Shown here: in pieces, positions 53,218 to 62,052 of the stretch | Numbering within the stretch: position 1 is the stretch's first letter | Layout of the letters: each line of letters begins with the position of its first letter | Source of the DNA: Pelomonas cellulosilytica | GTDB taxonomy: Bacteria; Pseudomonadota; Gammaproteobacteria; Burkholderiales; Burkholderiaceae_C | Direction: 5' to 3' | NCBI RefSeq assembly: GCF_021353265.1 | Contig: NZ_JAJTWU010000005.1 | Span: forward strand, 248,001 to 312,000 | DNA: 64,000 bases | Position numbers and translations under genes: made by a program | The notes under the pieces: generated by a model | Databases searched by the model: none | What the model saw: the letters and a program-made list of their open reading frames with translations, nothing else | What the model was told of the DNA's origin: nothing

Positions 53218-54252
53218 TCAACGCCGCACCACTCCCAGCGCCATCAAATCCCTCGCCGTCGTGACCAGCGTCTCCCGCTGCGGCCGCGGCACCCAGCCGA
53301 GCACCTCGCGGGCATGGCTTGCATCCTGGTGCCGCACGACGCCCAGCTCGCTGGTGGCGGCCCGCACGGCAGGGCTGAACTTCGCCAACAGCCGGACCGC
53401 CCAGTCGGGCAGTTCGCGCGTCGGCACATTGCGTGCCGCATCGCCCAGCTCGCTGCGCAGGATGGCCGCCATCTCGCGCAGCCACAGGAAGCCGCCGCAG
53501 GCAATGAAACGCTCGCCGGCCATGCCCGGCGCCGTCAGCGCGCGGACATGCAGGTCGGCCACGTCGCGCACGTCGACGACGCCGAAGCCGATGCGCGGCA
53601 CGGCGGGTAGGCGGCCCTGCAGCAGGCTCTGCACGAGCACGACGCTGGCCGAATAGTCCGCGCTGGCCACTGGCCCCAGCACGACGGACGGATTCACCGT
53701 GCAGAACGCCAGCCCGCCGCCCTCGCGCGCCACCCAGTCGCGCGCGGCGCGCTCGGCGATGGTCTTGGACTGCACATAGGGCGGGATGCCCGGCACGTCC
53801 AGCCGTGTCCAGTCGCGCTCGGTCAGGTGGTGTTCGCCGGGGCCGTGGCCGTAGGCGACGGCGGCAACGGAGGAGGTCATGACAACGCGCTCGGCGCCCG
53901 CATCGCGCGCGGCTTTCAGCACGCGCAGCGCGCCGTCGCGGGCCGGCACGATGAGCTCGTCGGCATCCCGCGGCACGCCTACCGGCAGCGGCGACGCGAC
54001 ATGGGCCACGTGGCTGCAGCCCGCCGCGGCCTCGGCCCAGCCGGCGTCTGACCGAAGGTCGGCGACGAAGCAGCGCAGCGGGTCACGCATCGCGCCGTCC
54101 GCGGCGCCGAGCAGGCTGCGCAGCGCCGGCTCGCGCGCCAGGTCGCGCAGCGTCGTGTGCACCTGCCAGCCACCGGCCAGCAGCTGGCGGATCAGCACGC
54201 CGGCGATGTAGCCGCTGCCGCCGGTGACGAGGATGCGACGAGGGGGGAGCAT
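53218..54252 (-). CDS. NAD(P)-dependent epimerase/reductase (extended SDR)
   Basis: ATG 54252 gives 344 residues. The Rossmann motif TGGSGYIAGVL (GxxGxxA/G) is at 10-20 and the catalytic YxxxK is in PPYVQSKTIAER, with the upstream Ser in MTSSVAAVAYG. The pattern resembles dihydroflavonol 4-reductase-like members (DFR/aldehyde reductase group) of the extended SDR family. Cytoplasmic; substrate unknown. It diverges from the K+ channel gene with a 32-nt gap. Confidence 0.88.
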   Translation of the reverse strand: MLPPRRILVTGGSGYIAGVLIRQLLAGGWQVHTTLRDLAREPALRSLLGAADGAMRDPLRCFVADLRSDAGWAEAAAGCSHVAHVASPLPVGVPRDADELIVPARDGALRVLKAARDAGAERVVMTSSVAAVAYGHGPGEHHLTERDWTRLDVPGIPPYVQSKTIAERAARDWVAREGGGLAFCTVNPSVVLGPVASADYSASVVLVQSLLQGRLPAVPRIGFGVVDVRDVADLHVRALTAPGMAGERFIACGGFLWLREMAAILRSELGDAARNVPTRELPDWAVRLLAKFSPAVRAATSELGVVRHQDASHAREVLGWVPRPQRETLVTTARDLMALGVVRR

Positions 54253-54284
54253 CACGACATTGTCCAGGCGGGCCGTGACATAGC

Positions 54285-55211
54285 ATGCCCCGCATGAACA
54301 CCCCGTCCCCGCGCCCACCGGCCGGAGCGCACGAGCCCGCTCGCAACCCCGGCGGCTGGCGGCTGCGGATGTACACAGTCATCTTCGAGGCCGACACCCG
54401 GGCCGGCCGGCTGTTCGACCTCGTGTTGGTGGCGCTGATCCTGGCCAGCGCGACCGTCGTCGTGCTGGACAGCGTCGCCAGCGTGCATGACCGCCACGGG
54501 GCGTTGCTGACGGCGCTGGAGTGGTTCTTCACCGTCGCCTTCACCGTCGAGTACATCGCCCGCCTCGTCTGCGTGCGCCATCCGCTGCGCTACGCGCGCA
54601 GCGCCTTCGGCATCATCGACCTCGTGGCGCTGCTGCCCACCTACATCGCCGTGTTCGTCCCGGGGCTGCATGCCCTCATCGACGTGCGGCTGCTGCGCCT
54701 GCTGCGGCTGTTTCGCATCCTCAAGCTCGGCGCCTACGTCACCGAGTTCGGCCTGCTGGGTCGGGCGCTGGTGGCGTCGCGGCGCAAGATCCTCGTGTTC
54801 ATGGTGTTCGTGCTGATGGTTGTGACCATCATGGGCACGCTGATGTACGTCGTGGAGGGGCCAGAGAACGGCTACACCAGCATCCCCGTGGGTGTGTACT
54901 GGGCCATCACGACGATGACGACGGTGGGCTTCGGCGACATCACGCCCAAGACGGACCTCGGCCGCGTCATCGCGTCCACCATGATGCTGCTGGGCTGGGG
55001 CACGCTGGCCGTACCGACCGGCATCGTCAGCGCGGAGTTCACGGCGCAGCGCTTCGGCCGCTCGCCCACCACGCGCACATGCCATGAATGCCTGAGCGAA
55101 GGCCACCTGCCCAGCGCCCGCTTCTGCCGCGACTGCGGCGCGCCGCTGCCGCCCTGGCAGCACGACGCGACGCTGGCCGACCCGTCCACGCCCGGTCAGC
55201 GGCCCGGGTAG
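54285..55211 (+). CDS. Voltage-gated K+ channel-like protein with C-terminal zinc ribbon
   Basis: ATG 54285 (54294 is possible) gives 308 residues with six membrane segments. S4 is DVRLLRLLRLFRILKLG (133-149), with regularly spaced Arg, and the selectivity filter is TTVGFGD (213-218). This is a Kv/KvAP-type K+ channel of the inner membrane. The cytoplasmic tail is not a TrkA domain but a zinc ribbon: CHEC (266-269) and CRDC (281-284), an unusual ending. Function is likely K+ flux under membrane potential control. Confidence 0.9.
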   Translation: MPRMNTPSPRPPAGAHEPARNPGGWRLRMYTVIFEADTRAGRLFDLVLVALILASATVVVLDSVASVHDRHGALLTALEWFFTVAFTVEYIARLVCVRHPLRYARSAFGIIDLVALLPTYIAVFVPGLHALIDVRLLRLLRLFRILKLGAYVTEFGLLGRALVASRRKILVFMVFVLMVVTIMGTLMYVVEGPENGYTSIPVGVYWAITTMTTVGFGDITPKTDLGRVIASTMMLLGWGTLAVPTGIVSAEFTAQRFGRSPTTRTCHECLSEGHLPSARFCRDCGAPLPPWQHDATLADPSTPGQRPG

Positions 55212-55232
55212 CGCCCAGGCCCGTGCCGCCGT

Positions 55233-56087
55233 TCAGCCGCCCGAGTCGCTGCCGCGCCCGGCGGGACGGGCCGTACAGCCCGCGGTCGACAAGCCGTACA
55301 CGGCCAGCGCCGCGCGCCAGCGCTCGCTGCATGCCGCGCGACCCACTGCGTCCACCGTGGCCTGCGCCGTCCGCTCGTCCGCCATCCGCACCAGCACGCG
55401 GCGCACGATGACCTGCGGCTGCGGGAAGGGCGTGAAGCGCAACGGCCGCGCACAGCCTGCCAGGGGCGCCGTGCCAGCCAGCTCCGAGCGGCTGATGACG
55501 ACGAAGTCCACCCGGTTCAGGCACAGCTTGCGCAGGTTGGCGACATGGTCGATAGCGTCATCCCGCTCGATCTCGCCGGCCTCGATGCGCGGACCCAGCA
55601 CCCGGTAGACATGGCCGACGATGCCCCCCAGCCGCAGGCCGCGCAGCGCGTCCAACGACGGCACGTCCAGCGGTCGCACGGTGACGATGAGGTTCTCGTC
55701 CACCATGACCGGGGCCGACCAGCGCTCACCCTTGCCCAGCACCGCCGGCGGTAGGAACTCTGGCGCCAGGAAAAGCGCCAGGCCCCGGAAGGCGCCGCCG
55801 TCGAGCGCCATCTCCAGTCGCCGGCGCGGCACCGCTTCAAGCTGGAACGCGAGCGCCGGGGCCAACTCGTCGTTGAGCTGGGCCAGCAGCCGCGCGGCCA
55901 GGCCGCCCGCACGGTCATCGGTCAGCGTAAAGGGTGGTTGGGCATAGCTGTTGAGCGCCGGCAACCGCTCGGCCGACTGGGCGCGCAGCGGTGCGCCGAT
56001 CCACGCCGCCGCCAGCACCACCACAGGCATCCAACGCCGCCAGGCAGGGCTAGAGCACCAGGTGGGGAGAGGAGTCGTCCGTCGCAT
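55233..56087 (-). CDS. Periplasmic solute-binding (SBP_bac_3-like) protein
   Basis: ATG 56087 gives 284 residues. A signal segment (WMPVVVLAAAWIGAPLRAQS) precedes a bilobed binding-protein fold: LNSYAQPPFTLTDDRAGGLA, NLIVTVRPLDVPSLDALRGL, RKLCLNRVDFVVISRSELAG. Cys pairs in RKLCLNR and LAGCARP may bond. Such proteins without ABC genes nearby often feed sensor kinases or other systems. Ligand unknown. Confidence 0.75.
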   Translation of the reverse strand: MRRTTPLPTWCSSPAWRRWMPVVVLAAAWIGAPLRAQSAERLPALNSYAQPPFTLTDDRAGGLAARLLAQLNDELAPALAFQLEAVPRRRLEMALDGGAFRGLALFLAPEFLPPAVLGKGERWSAPVMVDENLIVTVRPLDVPSLDALRGLRLGGIVGHVYRVLGPRIEAGEIERDDAIDHVANLRKLCLNRVDFVVISRSELAGTAPLAGCARPLRFTPFPQPQVIVRRVLVRMADERTAQATVDAVGRAACSERWRAALAVYGLSTAGCTARPAGRGSDSGG

Positions 56088-56262
56088 GGGAAAGTTAGGG
56101 AGATCATCGCATCGCGCACGCGCGACGGCGGCAGCGCGGCTCCCGGACCAGCCTGCAACGCGTTGGCACCCCACCGCGCCCACTATCCCCGGGGCCACTG
56201 CCCATTGCAAGTCGCGCGACGAGGGCCGACAGTCGCGGCTTTTCCCGATCCCGGACCATCCC

Positions 56263-57681
56263 TTGACCCCGACCACCCTGACCCCGGAGGCCGGCGCCGC
56301 CACGAGCAGCGACCCGCGCATCCGCCACGATCGATCCTTCCTCGGCCATCCCGCCGGCCTCGGCTGGCTGTCCTTCTGTGAGCTGTGGGAGCGCTTCAGT
56401 TACTACGGCATGCAGGCGCTGCTGGTGCTCTACCTCAGCAACTACCTGTTCCTGCCGCAGCACATCGGCCAGGTGGCCGGCATCGAGGCGCTGCGCCACG
56501 CCATCGAGAGCGTCACCGGCCCGCGCTCGCCGATGCAGCTGGCCTCGGCCGTGTTTGGCCTCTACACGGGCTTCGTCTACCTGACGCCGCTGTTCGGCGG
56601 CCTGCTGGCCGACCGTGTGCTGGGCCGTACGAGGACGGTCGTGCTCGGCGCGCTGCTGATGGCCTCCGGCCACTTCCTGATGGCCTTCGAGACAGCGCTG
56701 CTGCCGGCGCTGGGCTGCCTTCTGCTGGGCGTGGGCTGTTTCAAGGGCAACATCGCCGCGCAGGTGGGCGACCTGTACGCGCCGGGTGACAAGCGCCGCG
56801 CGAGTGCCTTTCAGATCTTCATGCTGGCGGTGCAGGTGGCCGTCATCGCCGCGCCCATCGTCTGCGGCACGCTGGGCGAGCGCGTGGGCTGGCACTGGGG
56901 CTTCGGCGCGGCCGGCGTGGGCATGCTCATCGGGCTGGTCGTCTACCTGGCCGGCCGCCGCTGGCTGCCGCCCGAGACGAAGCGCCAGGCCGCCCAGGCG
57001 GAGGGCCGCCCGCCGCTGGGCCGGCGCGGCGCGCTGAAGGTGGTGTTGCTGGTGGCCATCCTGCCGCTGCTGATGCTGTCCATCGTCGGCAACCAGCAGT
57101 TCAACAACGCCTACCCGCTGTGGTCGCAGCAGCACATGGACATGAACGTCGGCGGCTTCGAGGTGCCGGTGACGTGGCTGCAGGCGGTGGACGCGCTAGT
57201 CAGCACGCTGACGATGCTGGCGTCGCTGGCCTTCTGGCGCTGGTGGGCCACGCGGCGCACCGAGCCCGACGAGATCACGAAGATGGCGCTGGGGTCCTTC
57301 GTCGCCGCCGGCGCACCGGCGCTGCTGCTGATCCCGGCGATGGCCATCGAGGCCAGCGGCGCCAAGATCAGCATCCTGTGGACTTTCGCGTACACGCTGG
57401 TCAACGACATCGGCTTCGCCAACATCATGCCGGTGGGTCTGGCGCTGTTCTCGCGGGCCGCGCCGCGCGGGCTGCAGGGCCTGATGATCGGTGTGTACTA
57501 CCTGCACCTGTTCTTCGGCAACAGCTTCGTGGGCTGGCTGGCTGGGCTGCTGGAGGTCATGCCCGGCTCGCAGTTCTGGCTTCTGCATGCGGCCCTAGTG
57601 GCCGCGGCCGGCGCCGGGCTGCTGGCGGTGAAGCTGGTGTTCGGCAGGCTGCTGGCGCCCGACGACGACAGCGGCCGCTGA
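56263..57681 (+). CDS. POT-family peptide:proton symporter
   Basis: TTG 56263 (MTPTTLTPEAGAATSSDPRI) gives 472 residues; a farther upstream start lies over the divergent gene. The proton-coupled oligopeptide transporter motif ExxER is in ELWERFSYYGMQALLVLYLS, and the family pattern GLLADRVLGRTRTVVLGALL follows. About 12-14 membrane segments are seen. It imports di- and tripeptides with protons. The TTG start and a short 5' region may keep expression low. Confidence 0.9.
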   Translation: MTPTTLTPEAGAATSSDPRIRHDRSFLGHPAGLGWLSFCELWERFSYYGMQALLVLYLSNYLFLPQHIGQVAGIEALRHAIESVTGPRSPMQLASAVFGLYTGFVYLTPLFGGLLADRVLGRTRTVVLGALLMASGHFLMAFETALLPALGCLLLGVGCFKGNIAAQVGDLYAPGDKRRASAFQIFMLAVQVAVIAAPIVCGTLGERVGWHWGFGAAGVGMLIGLVVYLAGRRWLPPETKRQAAQAEGRPPLGRRGALKVVLLVAILPLLMLSIVGNQQFNNAYPLWSQQHMDMNVGGFEVPVTWLQAVDALVSTLTMLASLAFWRWWATRRTEPDEITKMALGSFVAAGAPALLLIPAMAIEASGAKISILWTFAYTLVNDIGFANIMPVGLALFSRAAPRGLQGLMIGVYYLHLFFGNSFVGWLAGLLEVMPGSQFWLLHAALVAAAGAGLLAVKLVFGRLLAPDDDSGR

Positions 57682-57794
57682 CACGCGGCCCGTGCAGGCG
57701 GCGGCTGGCGTGACTTGAATCACGCGCGGCCGCTGCAATCGAACGGCAGCGCGGCACCCGCCCTGGCACATTGGCCGGTTCAGGGAGGTGTTTC

Positions 57795-60119
57795 ATGCGC
57801 GCAAGGGATTTGCTCCACCCCGGCATGTGGGCCGTGCGCCAGCTGCGCTTCGGCACCAAGCTGACGGTGCTGTTCGTGCTGGCGGCCGTGCCGCTCGTCA
57901 GCATCGTCGTCATGATGCTGCTGAGCAACCGCGACGAACTGCACCTCACAGCCACCGAGCTGGAAGGCATCGGCTGGGTCGAGCAGGCCAGTGCGCTGAC
58001 GCGGGCACTGCAAGCCCACCGCGGGCTGACGAACATGGTGTTGCTGGGCGAGGACTCGCTGGTCGGCCGCCGCGACGCCGTGCGTGCGGACCTCGACAAG
58101 GCCCTGCAGGCCCTCGACGCCTCGATGCAGGCCGCCGGGGCGACGGCACCCGCCGCCTGGCCCGAGCTGCGGGACCGACTGCGCCAGCTGGTCGGCCAGC
58201 TCGAGGGCGTGCCGGCCAGCAAGAGCTTCAGCCTGCACAGCGGGCTCGTGGAAGAGATGTCGCGCCTGACCTACGAGCTGGCCGAGCGCTCCAACCTACT
58301 CTACGACCCCGACCCGCTGACCTACCTGCTGATGGACATGGCCGTCACGCGGCTGCCCAGCTGGCGCGACCAGTTGGGCCTCGTGCGCGGCCGGGGCGCC
58401 ACCATCCTCAGCTCGCCCGGCGCGGACACCGCCGACGTGGCCACCATGGCGCTGCTGATCGAGGAGCTCGCAGCCAGCACCCGCGACGTGCGCAACAGCC
58501 AGCGCCTGCTGGCCGAGAAGGGCTTCACCTCGGCCAGCTTCGACGCAGCCGCCACGGCCGTGCAACAGCTGGTGGAAGACCACCGCCAGCGCTTCAAGCC
58601 CGGCATGCGGACCGACGAGGCCGAGCGCTACTTTGCCGACACGGGCAAAGTCGTCGAAGTGCTGGGCGCATACCAGCGCGACGTGAACGACGCGATGCGC
58701 CAGGCGCTGCAGGGCCGCCGCGGCGATCTGGTGCGCAAGGCCTGGCTGGTGGCCGGCGGCTCGGGCGTGGTGCTGCTGCTGTTCATCTATTTGATGCTGG
58801 CCTTCCAGATCAGCTTCCTGGCCGACCTGCGCCAGGTACTGCTCTTTATGGAAAGCACCGCCGAGGGCGACCTGAAGCACCTGGTGCGGTTCCGGGGGCG
58901 AGACGAGCTGTCCGACATGTCGCGGGCCATGTCGGTCATGGTCAACAACATCGCCGTCATGGTAGCCACCGTGCGCAGCAACGCGGCACTGCTGTCGGGC
59001 TCGGGCGACCAGCTCGTGCGGGGCAATGAGGCGCTGTCGGAGCGCACCGAACAGCAGGCCGCCAACCTGGAGGAAACCTCGGCCAGCGTGCAGGAGCTGG
59101 CGTCCACCGTTCAGGTCAATGCCGAAGCCGCGCAGTCGTCCGACGCGTCCGCCCAACAGGTGCGCGAGACGGCCGAGCAGGGCGCCGCCGGCATGAAGGA
59201 CGCCGTCGCCTCCATCGAGGCCATCGCGGCCGGCGCCAGGCGCATGGACGAGATCGTCGGCGTCATCGATTCGCTGGCCTTCCAGACCAACATCCTCGCA
59301 CTCAACGCAGCCGTCGAGGCCGCCCGCGCTGGCGAAGCCGGACGCGGCTTCGCCGTCGTGGCGGCGGAGGTGCGCACGCTCGCGCAGCGCTCGGCCGCGT
59401 CCGCCAAAGAGATCCGCCAGCTCATCACCACGTCGTCCGGCCAGGTCAACGACGGCGTGGGCCTCATCCGGGCCGCGGGCGAGCGCATCGAGGCGATCGC
59501 CGGCGGCGTGCGTGCAGTGGCGCAGCATATGTCGCAGATCTCGGCCTCCAGCGCCGAGCAGAGCGCCAGCCTCAGCGAGATCACGTCGGCCATCCGCCAG
59601 CTCGACACGCTGACGCAGCGCAACGGCGCGATGGTGGAGCAGGCCGTCGCCCAGGCGAACGAGCTGCAGCACCGCGCCCGGCTGCTGACCGAATCGGTGG
59701 CCGTGTTCAAGCTGCCGCAGGGCACCGCCGACGAGGCCCGCGAGCTGGTCGACCGCACGCTGGCGCTGCGCCGCGAAGCAGGCGGGCGCGACGCGCTGCT
59801 GCGGCTCATCAACGCGCCCGACAGCGGCCTGTCCGACCGCGACATGTACGTCTTCGCGCTCGACGCCGGCGGCCGCTATGTCGGCTTCGCCGGCAACCCG
59901 GCCCGCGTGGGCCAGCGCGTGCAGGACGTGGCCGGCGAGCCGGGCGCGCGGCTGGTGCAGACGATCATCGAGCAGGCCGAGGTCGGCCCGGGCTGGGTGG
60001 AGTACGTGATGCCGCACCCGCAGACCGGCACGCCGCAAGAGAAGATGTCCTACGTCGTCAAGGTGGACGACCTCTACGTGGGCTGCGGCGTCTACAAGAG
60101 CTCGATGATGGCGCTCTGA
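57795..60119 (+). CDS. Methyl-accepting chemotaxis protein with C-terminal Cache-like sensor
   Basis: ATG 57795 gives 774 residues. TM1 (about 20-43) and TM2 (about 316-339) enclose a nitrate/NIT-like or helical periplasmic domain of 270 residues. HAMP (340-395) and the MA signalling domain (about 400-655) follow, with the conserved tip [20 protein letters not shown]. Unusually, a further domain of about 115 residues (657-774; [52 protein letters not shown]) lies at the cytoplasmic C-terminus and looks like a single Cache. Methylation helices are present. Confidence 0.92.
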   Translation: MRARDLLHPGMWAVRQLRFGTKLTVLFVLAAVPLVSIVVMMLLSNRDELHLTATELEGIGWVEQASALTRALQAHRGLTNMVLLGEDSLVGRRDAVRADLDKALQALDASMQAAGATAPAAWPELRDRLRQLVGQLEGVPASKSFSLHSGLVEEMSRLTYELAERSNLLYDPDPLTYLLMDMAVTRLPSWRDQLGLVRGRGATILSSPGADTADVATMALLIEELAASTRDVRNSQRLLAEKGFTSASFDAAATAVQQLVEDHRQRFKPGMRTDEAERYFADTGKVVEVLGAYQRDVNDAMRQALQGRRGDLVRKAWLVAGGSGVVLLLFIYLMLAFQISFLADLRQVLLFMESTAEGDLKHLVRFRGRDELSDMSRAMSVMVNNIAVMVATVRSNAALLSGSGDQLVRGNEALSERTEQQAANLEETSASVQELASTVQVNAEAAQSSDASAQQVRETAEQGAAGMKDAVASIEAIAAGARRMDEIVGVIDSLAFQTNILALNAAVEAARAGEAGRGFAVVAAEVRTLAQRSAASAKEIRQLITTSSGQVNDGVGLIRAAGERIEAIAGGVRAVAQHMSQISASSAEQSASLSEITSAIRQLDTLTQRNGAMVEQAVAQANELQHRARLLTESVAVFKLPQGTADEARELVDRTLALRREAGGRDALLRLINAPDSGLSDRDMYVFALDAGGRYVGFAGNPARVGQRVQDVAGEPGARLVQTIIEQAEVGPGWVEYVMPHPQTGTPQEKMSYVVKVDDLYVGCGVYKSSMMAL

Positions 60120-60159
60120 CCGACCTACGACGGGCGCCGGCGTTCCTACACTGTCGTCC

Positions 60160-60828
60160 ATGATCACCGTCCACCACCTCAACAACTCCCGCTCACAGCG
60201 CGTGCTGTGGCTGCTGGAAGAGCTGCAGCTGCCCTACGAGATCCGGCACTACCAGCGCGACCCGCAGACCAGCCTGGCGCCGCCCGAGCTGCGCCAGGTG
60301 CACCCGCTGGGCAAGAGCCCCGTCATCACCGATGGCGGCCTCACCATTGCCGAGAGCGGCGCCATCCTGGAGTACCTGGTGGACCGCTACGGCAACGGCC
60401 GCCTGAAGCCCGCCGGCGAGCAGGACCTGCTGCACTACCGCTACTTCATGCACTTCGCCGAAGGCTCGGCGATGCCGCCGCTGCTGATGAAGCTCGTCTT
60501 CAACAGGATCAAGCGCGCGCCTATGCCCTTCTTCGTGAAGCCCATCGCCCGCGGCATCGCCGACAAGGTGCTCGGCAGCTTCGTGCAGCCCAACATCGAC
60601 GCCCAGCTGAAATTCCTCGAATCCGAGCTGAGCACACGGCCGTGGTTCGCCGGCGCGGAGTTCTCGGCGGCGGACGTGCAGATGAGCTTCCCGCTCGAAG
60701 CCGCGGCGTCCCGCGGCGGCTCCATGGACGCGTACTCGCGCCTCAGGGACTTTCTGGCGCGCATCCATGCGCGCCCGGCCTACCAACAGGCGCTGGAGCG
60801 GGGCGGGCCTTACGACCTGATGAGCTGA
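60160..60828 (+). CDS. Glutathione S-transferase
   Basis: A 222-residue GST. The N-terminal domain has MITVHHLNNSRSQRVLWLLE (Asn-Ser pair for glutathione), the cis-Pro in LGKSPVITDGG and TIAESGAILEYLVD. The C-terminal helical domain ends with WFAGAEFSAADVQMSFPLEA. It is of the bacterial beta/theta-like class and probably cytoplasmic. It starts 40 nt after the MCP gene. Confidence 0.93.
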   Translation: MITVHHLNNSRSQRVLWLLEELQLPYEIRHYQRDPQTSLAPPELRQVHPLGKSPVITDGGLTIAESGAILEYLVDRYGNGRLKPAGEQDLLHYRYFMHFAEGSAMPPLLMKLVFNRIKRAPMPFFVKPIARGIADKVLGSFVQPNIDAQLKFLESELSTRPWFAGAEFSAADVQMSFPLEAAASRGGSMDAYSRLRDFLARIHARPAYQQALERGGPYDLMS

Positions 60829-60864
60829 CGTCGCACAGCTCGGCACGTCCAGAACGGAAACGGC

Positions 60865-61380
60865 TCACCCGTAGAGCCGCCGCCCCACCAGCACCAGGTC
60901 GCGCTCGCTGCCTTCCAGGCGTGCCACGCGCGGCATGAAGCCCCAACGCTCGAAGCCCTGCTCCTCGAAGAGTCGCAGGCTTCCGGTGTTGGACGCGAAG
61001 ATCGTCGCCGTCAGCACCTCGATGCCCAGTGAAGGCGCGGCCTTGGCCGCCTGCGTGAGCAGGTAGCTGCCCAGCCCGCAGCGCTGGCGCGCCGGGTGCA
61101 GGTAGATGGCCAGGTCGGCCGTCATGAAGTAGCCCGGCCGCTCGTTCATGAAGTGCAGGAAGCCGAGATAGCCCACGACGCCCAGCGCCGGCTCGTCGGC
61201 ATCCTCCGCCACCCACAGCGGCCGGTGATGCGGCGTGTGCTTCAGGAACGACGGCCGCCGCGCTTCCACGGTGATCGGCTCCAGGTCGCAGCTGCAGGTG
61301 CGGGTGGCGACGGCGGCGTTGTAGATGTCAACGATGCGGGGCAGGTCGGCCTCGACGGCGTGGCGGTGGGTGAAGCGCAT
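60865..61380 (-). CDS. GNAT family N-acetyltransferase (phosphinothricin-acetyltransferase type)
   Basis: ATG 61380 gives 171 residues. MRFTHRHAVEADLPRIVDIY, DLEPITVEARRPSFLKHTPH, WVAEDADEPALGVVGYLGFL and the acetyl-CoA loop PARQRCGLGSYLLTQAAKA show a GNAT of the same general type as ArsN, but not the same gene. It is convergent with the GST gene. Substrate unknown; may acetylate an amine antibiotic or herbicide-like compound. Confidence 0.85.
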   Translation of the reverse strand: MRFTHRHAVEADLPRIVDIYNAAVATRTCSCDLEPITVEARRPSFLKHTPHHRPLWVAEDADEPALGVVGYLGFLHFMNERPGYFMTADLAIYLHPARQRCGLGSYLLTQAAKAAPSLGIEVLTATIFASNTGSLRLFEEQGFERWGFMPRVARLEGSERDLVLVGRRLYG

Positions 61381-61415
61381 GGGCGGGGCTCCGGAGTGAT
61401 ACGGTGGCGACCCGG

Positions 61416-61994
61416 TCAGCGGATGGTCGGGCCGGTGCACCACTGCTGCTCGCAGGGCACGCCGTCGCGGTTGCCATCCATCTGCGTGCCGGTGCAGTGG
61501 TTGATGAACCAGGTCGCCTCGGCGCAAGACGTCATCTGCGAACACTGCGTGCGGCCGTCGCAGCGGAAAGGCGTCGCCGGTTCGGCGGGCGCCGCGACGG
61601 GCGGCGATGTGACTGGCGTGCTCTCCAGCTGCCGGCGCAGGCTGGCCTGCTGGAACTGCCGGGTGCCCCATGTGCCGGCAACGACGAGCACCACCAGCAG
61701 CAGCGCGCCACCCAGCAGGCCGGCGCCGCCGCGCCGGGTCGCTTCCGGCGCGGCTGGCGAACGAGGCACGGCCGGCCGGCTGCCCACCGCCGCGCGCACC
61801 ACCTGCACCGCCTGCGGCCGGCCATCAGCGCCGCGCCCGCGCTCGAAACTGACTGTCTCGCCGACGACCGGCTTGGAGCCGTCGCGCGGGAAGGCGCTGA
61901 TGTGCACGAACAGCTCCGGCCCGCCCTGCGTGGGCGCGATGAAGCCAAAGCCACGTTCGTCGTTCCACGAGCGCAGGATGCCGGACGATCGCAT
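61416..61994 (-). CDS. Cold-shock domain/TM/excalibur fusion protein
   Basis: A 192-residue protein with three parts: an N-terminal cold-shock domain (MRSSGILRSWNDERGFGFIA, ELFVHISAFPRDG, residues 1-68) with RNP motifs, a Pro/Ala linker, one membrane segment (91-110, LGGALLLVVLVVAGTWG), then a second linker and an excalibur-type Ca2+ motif (144-188) with MDGNRDGVPCEQQWC and further Cys (FRCDG, TQCSQ, SCAEA, HCTG). Topology: RNA/DNA-binding domain in the cytoplasm and calcium motif in the periplasm. An unusual sensor-like layout of unknown role. Confidence 0.88.
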   Translation of the reverse strand: MRSSGILRSWNDERGFGFIAPTQGGPELFVHISAFPRDGSKPVVGETVSFERGRGADGRPQAVQVVRAAVGSRPAVPRSPAAPEATRRGGAGLLGGALLLVVLVVAGTWGTRQFQQASLRRQLESTPVTSPPVAAPAEPATPFRCDGRTQCSQMTSCAEATWFINHCTGTQMDGNRDGVPCEQQWCTGPTIR

Positions 61995-62052
61995 GGGGTC
62001 TCCCTGACCAAGACTCTTGTCCGCGCATGATGCCGCCAGCGCGGCCTTCGTG

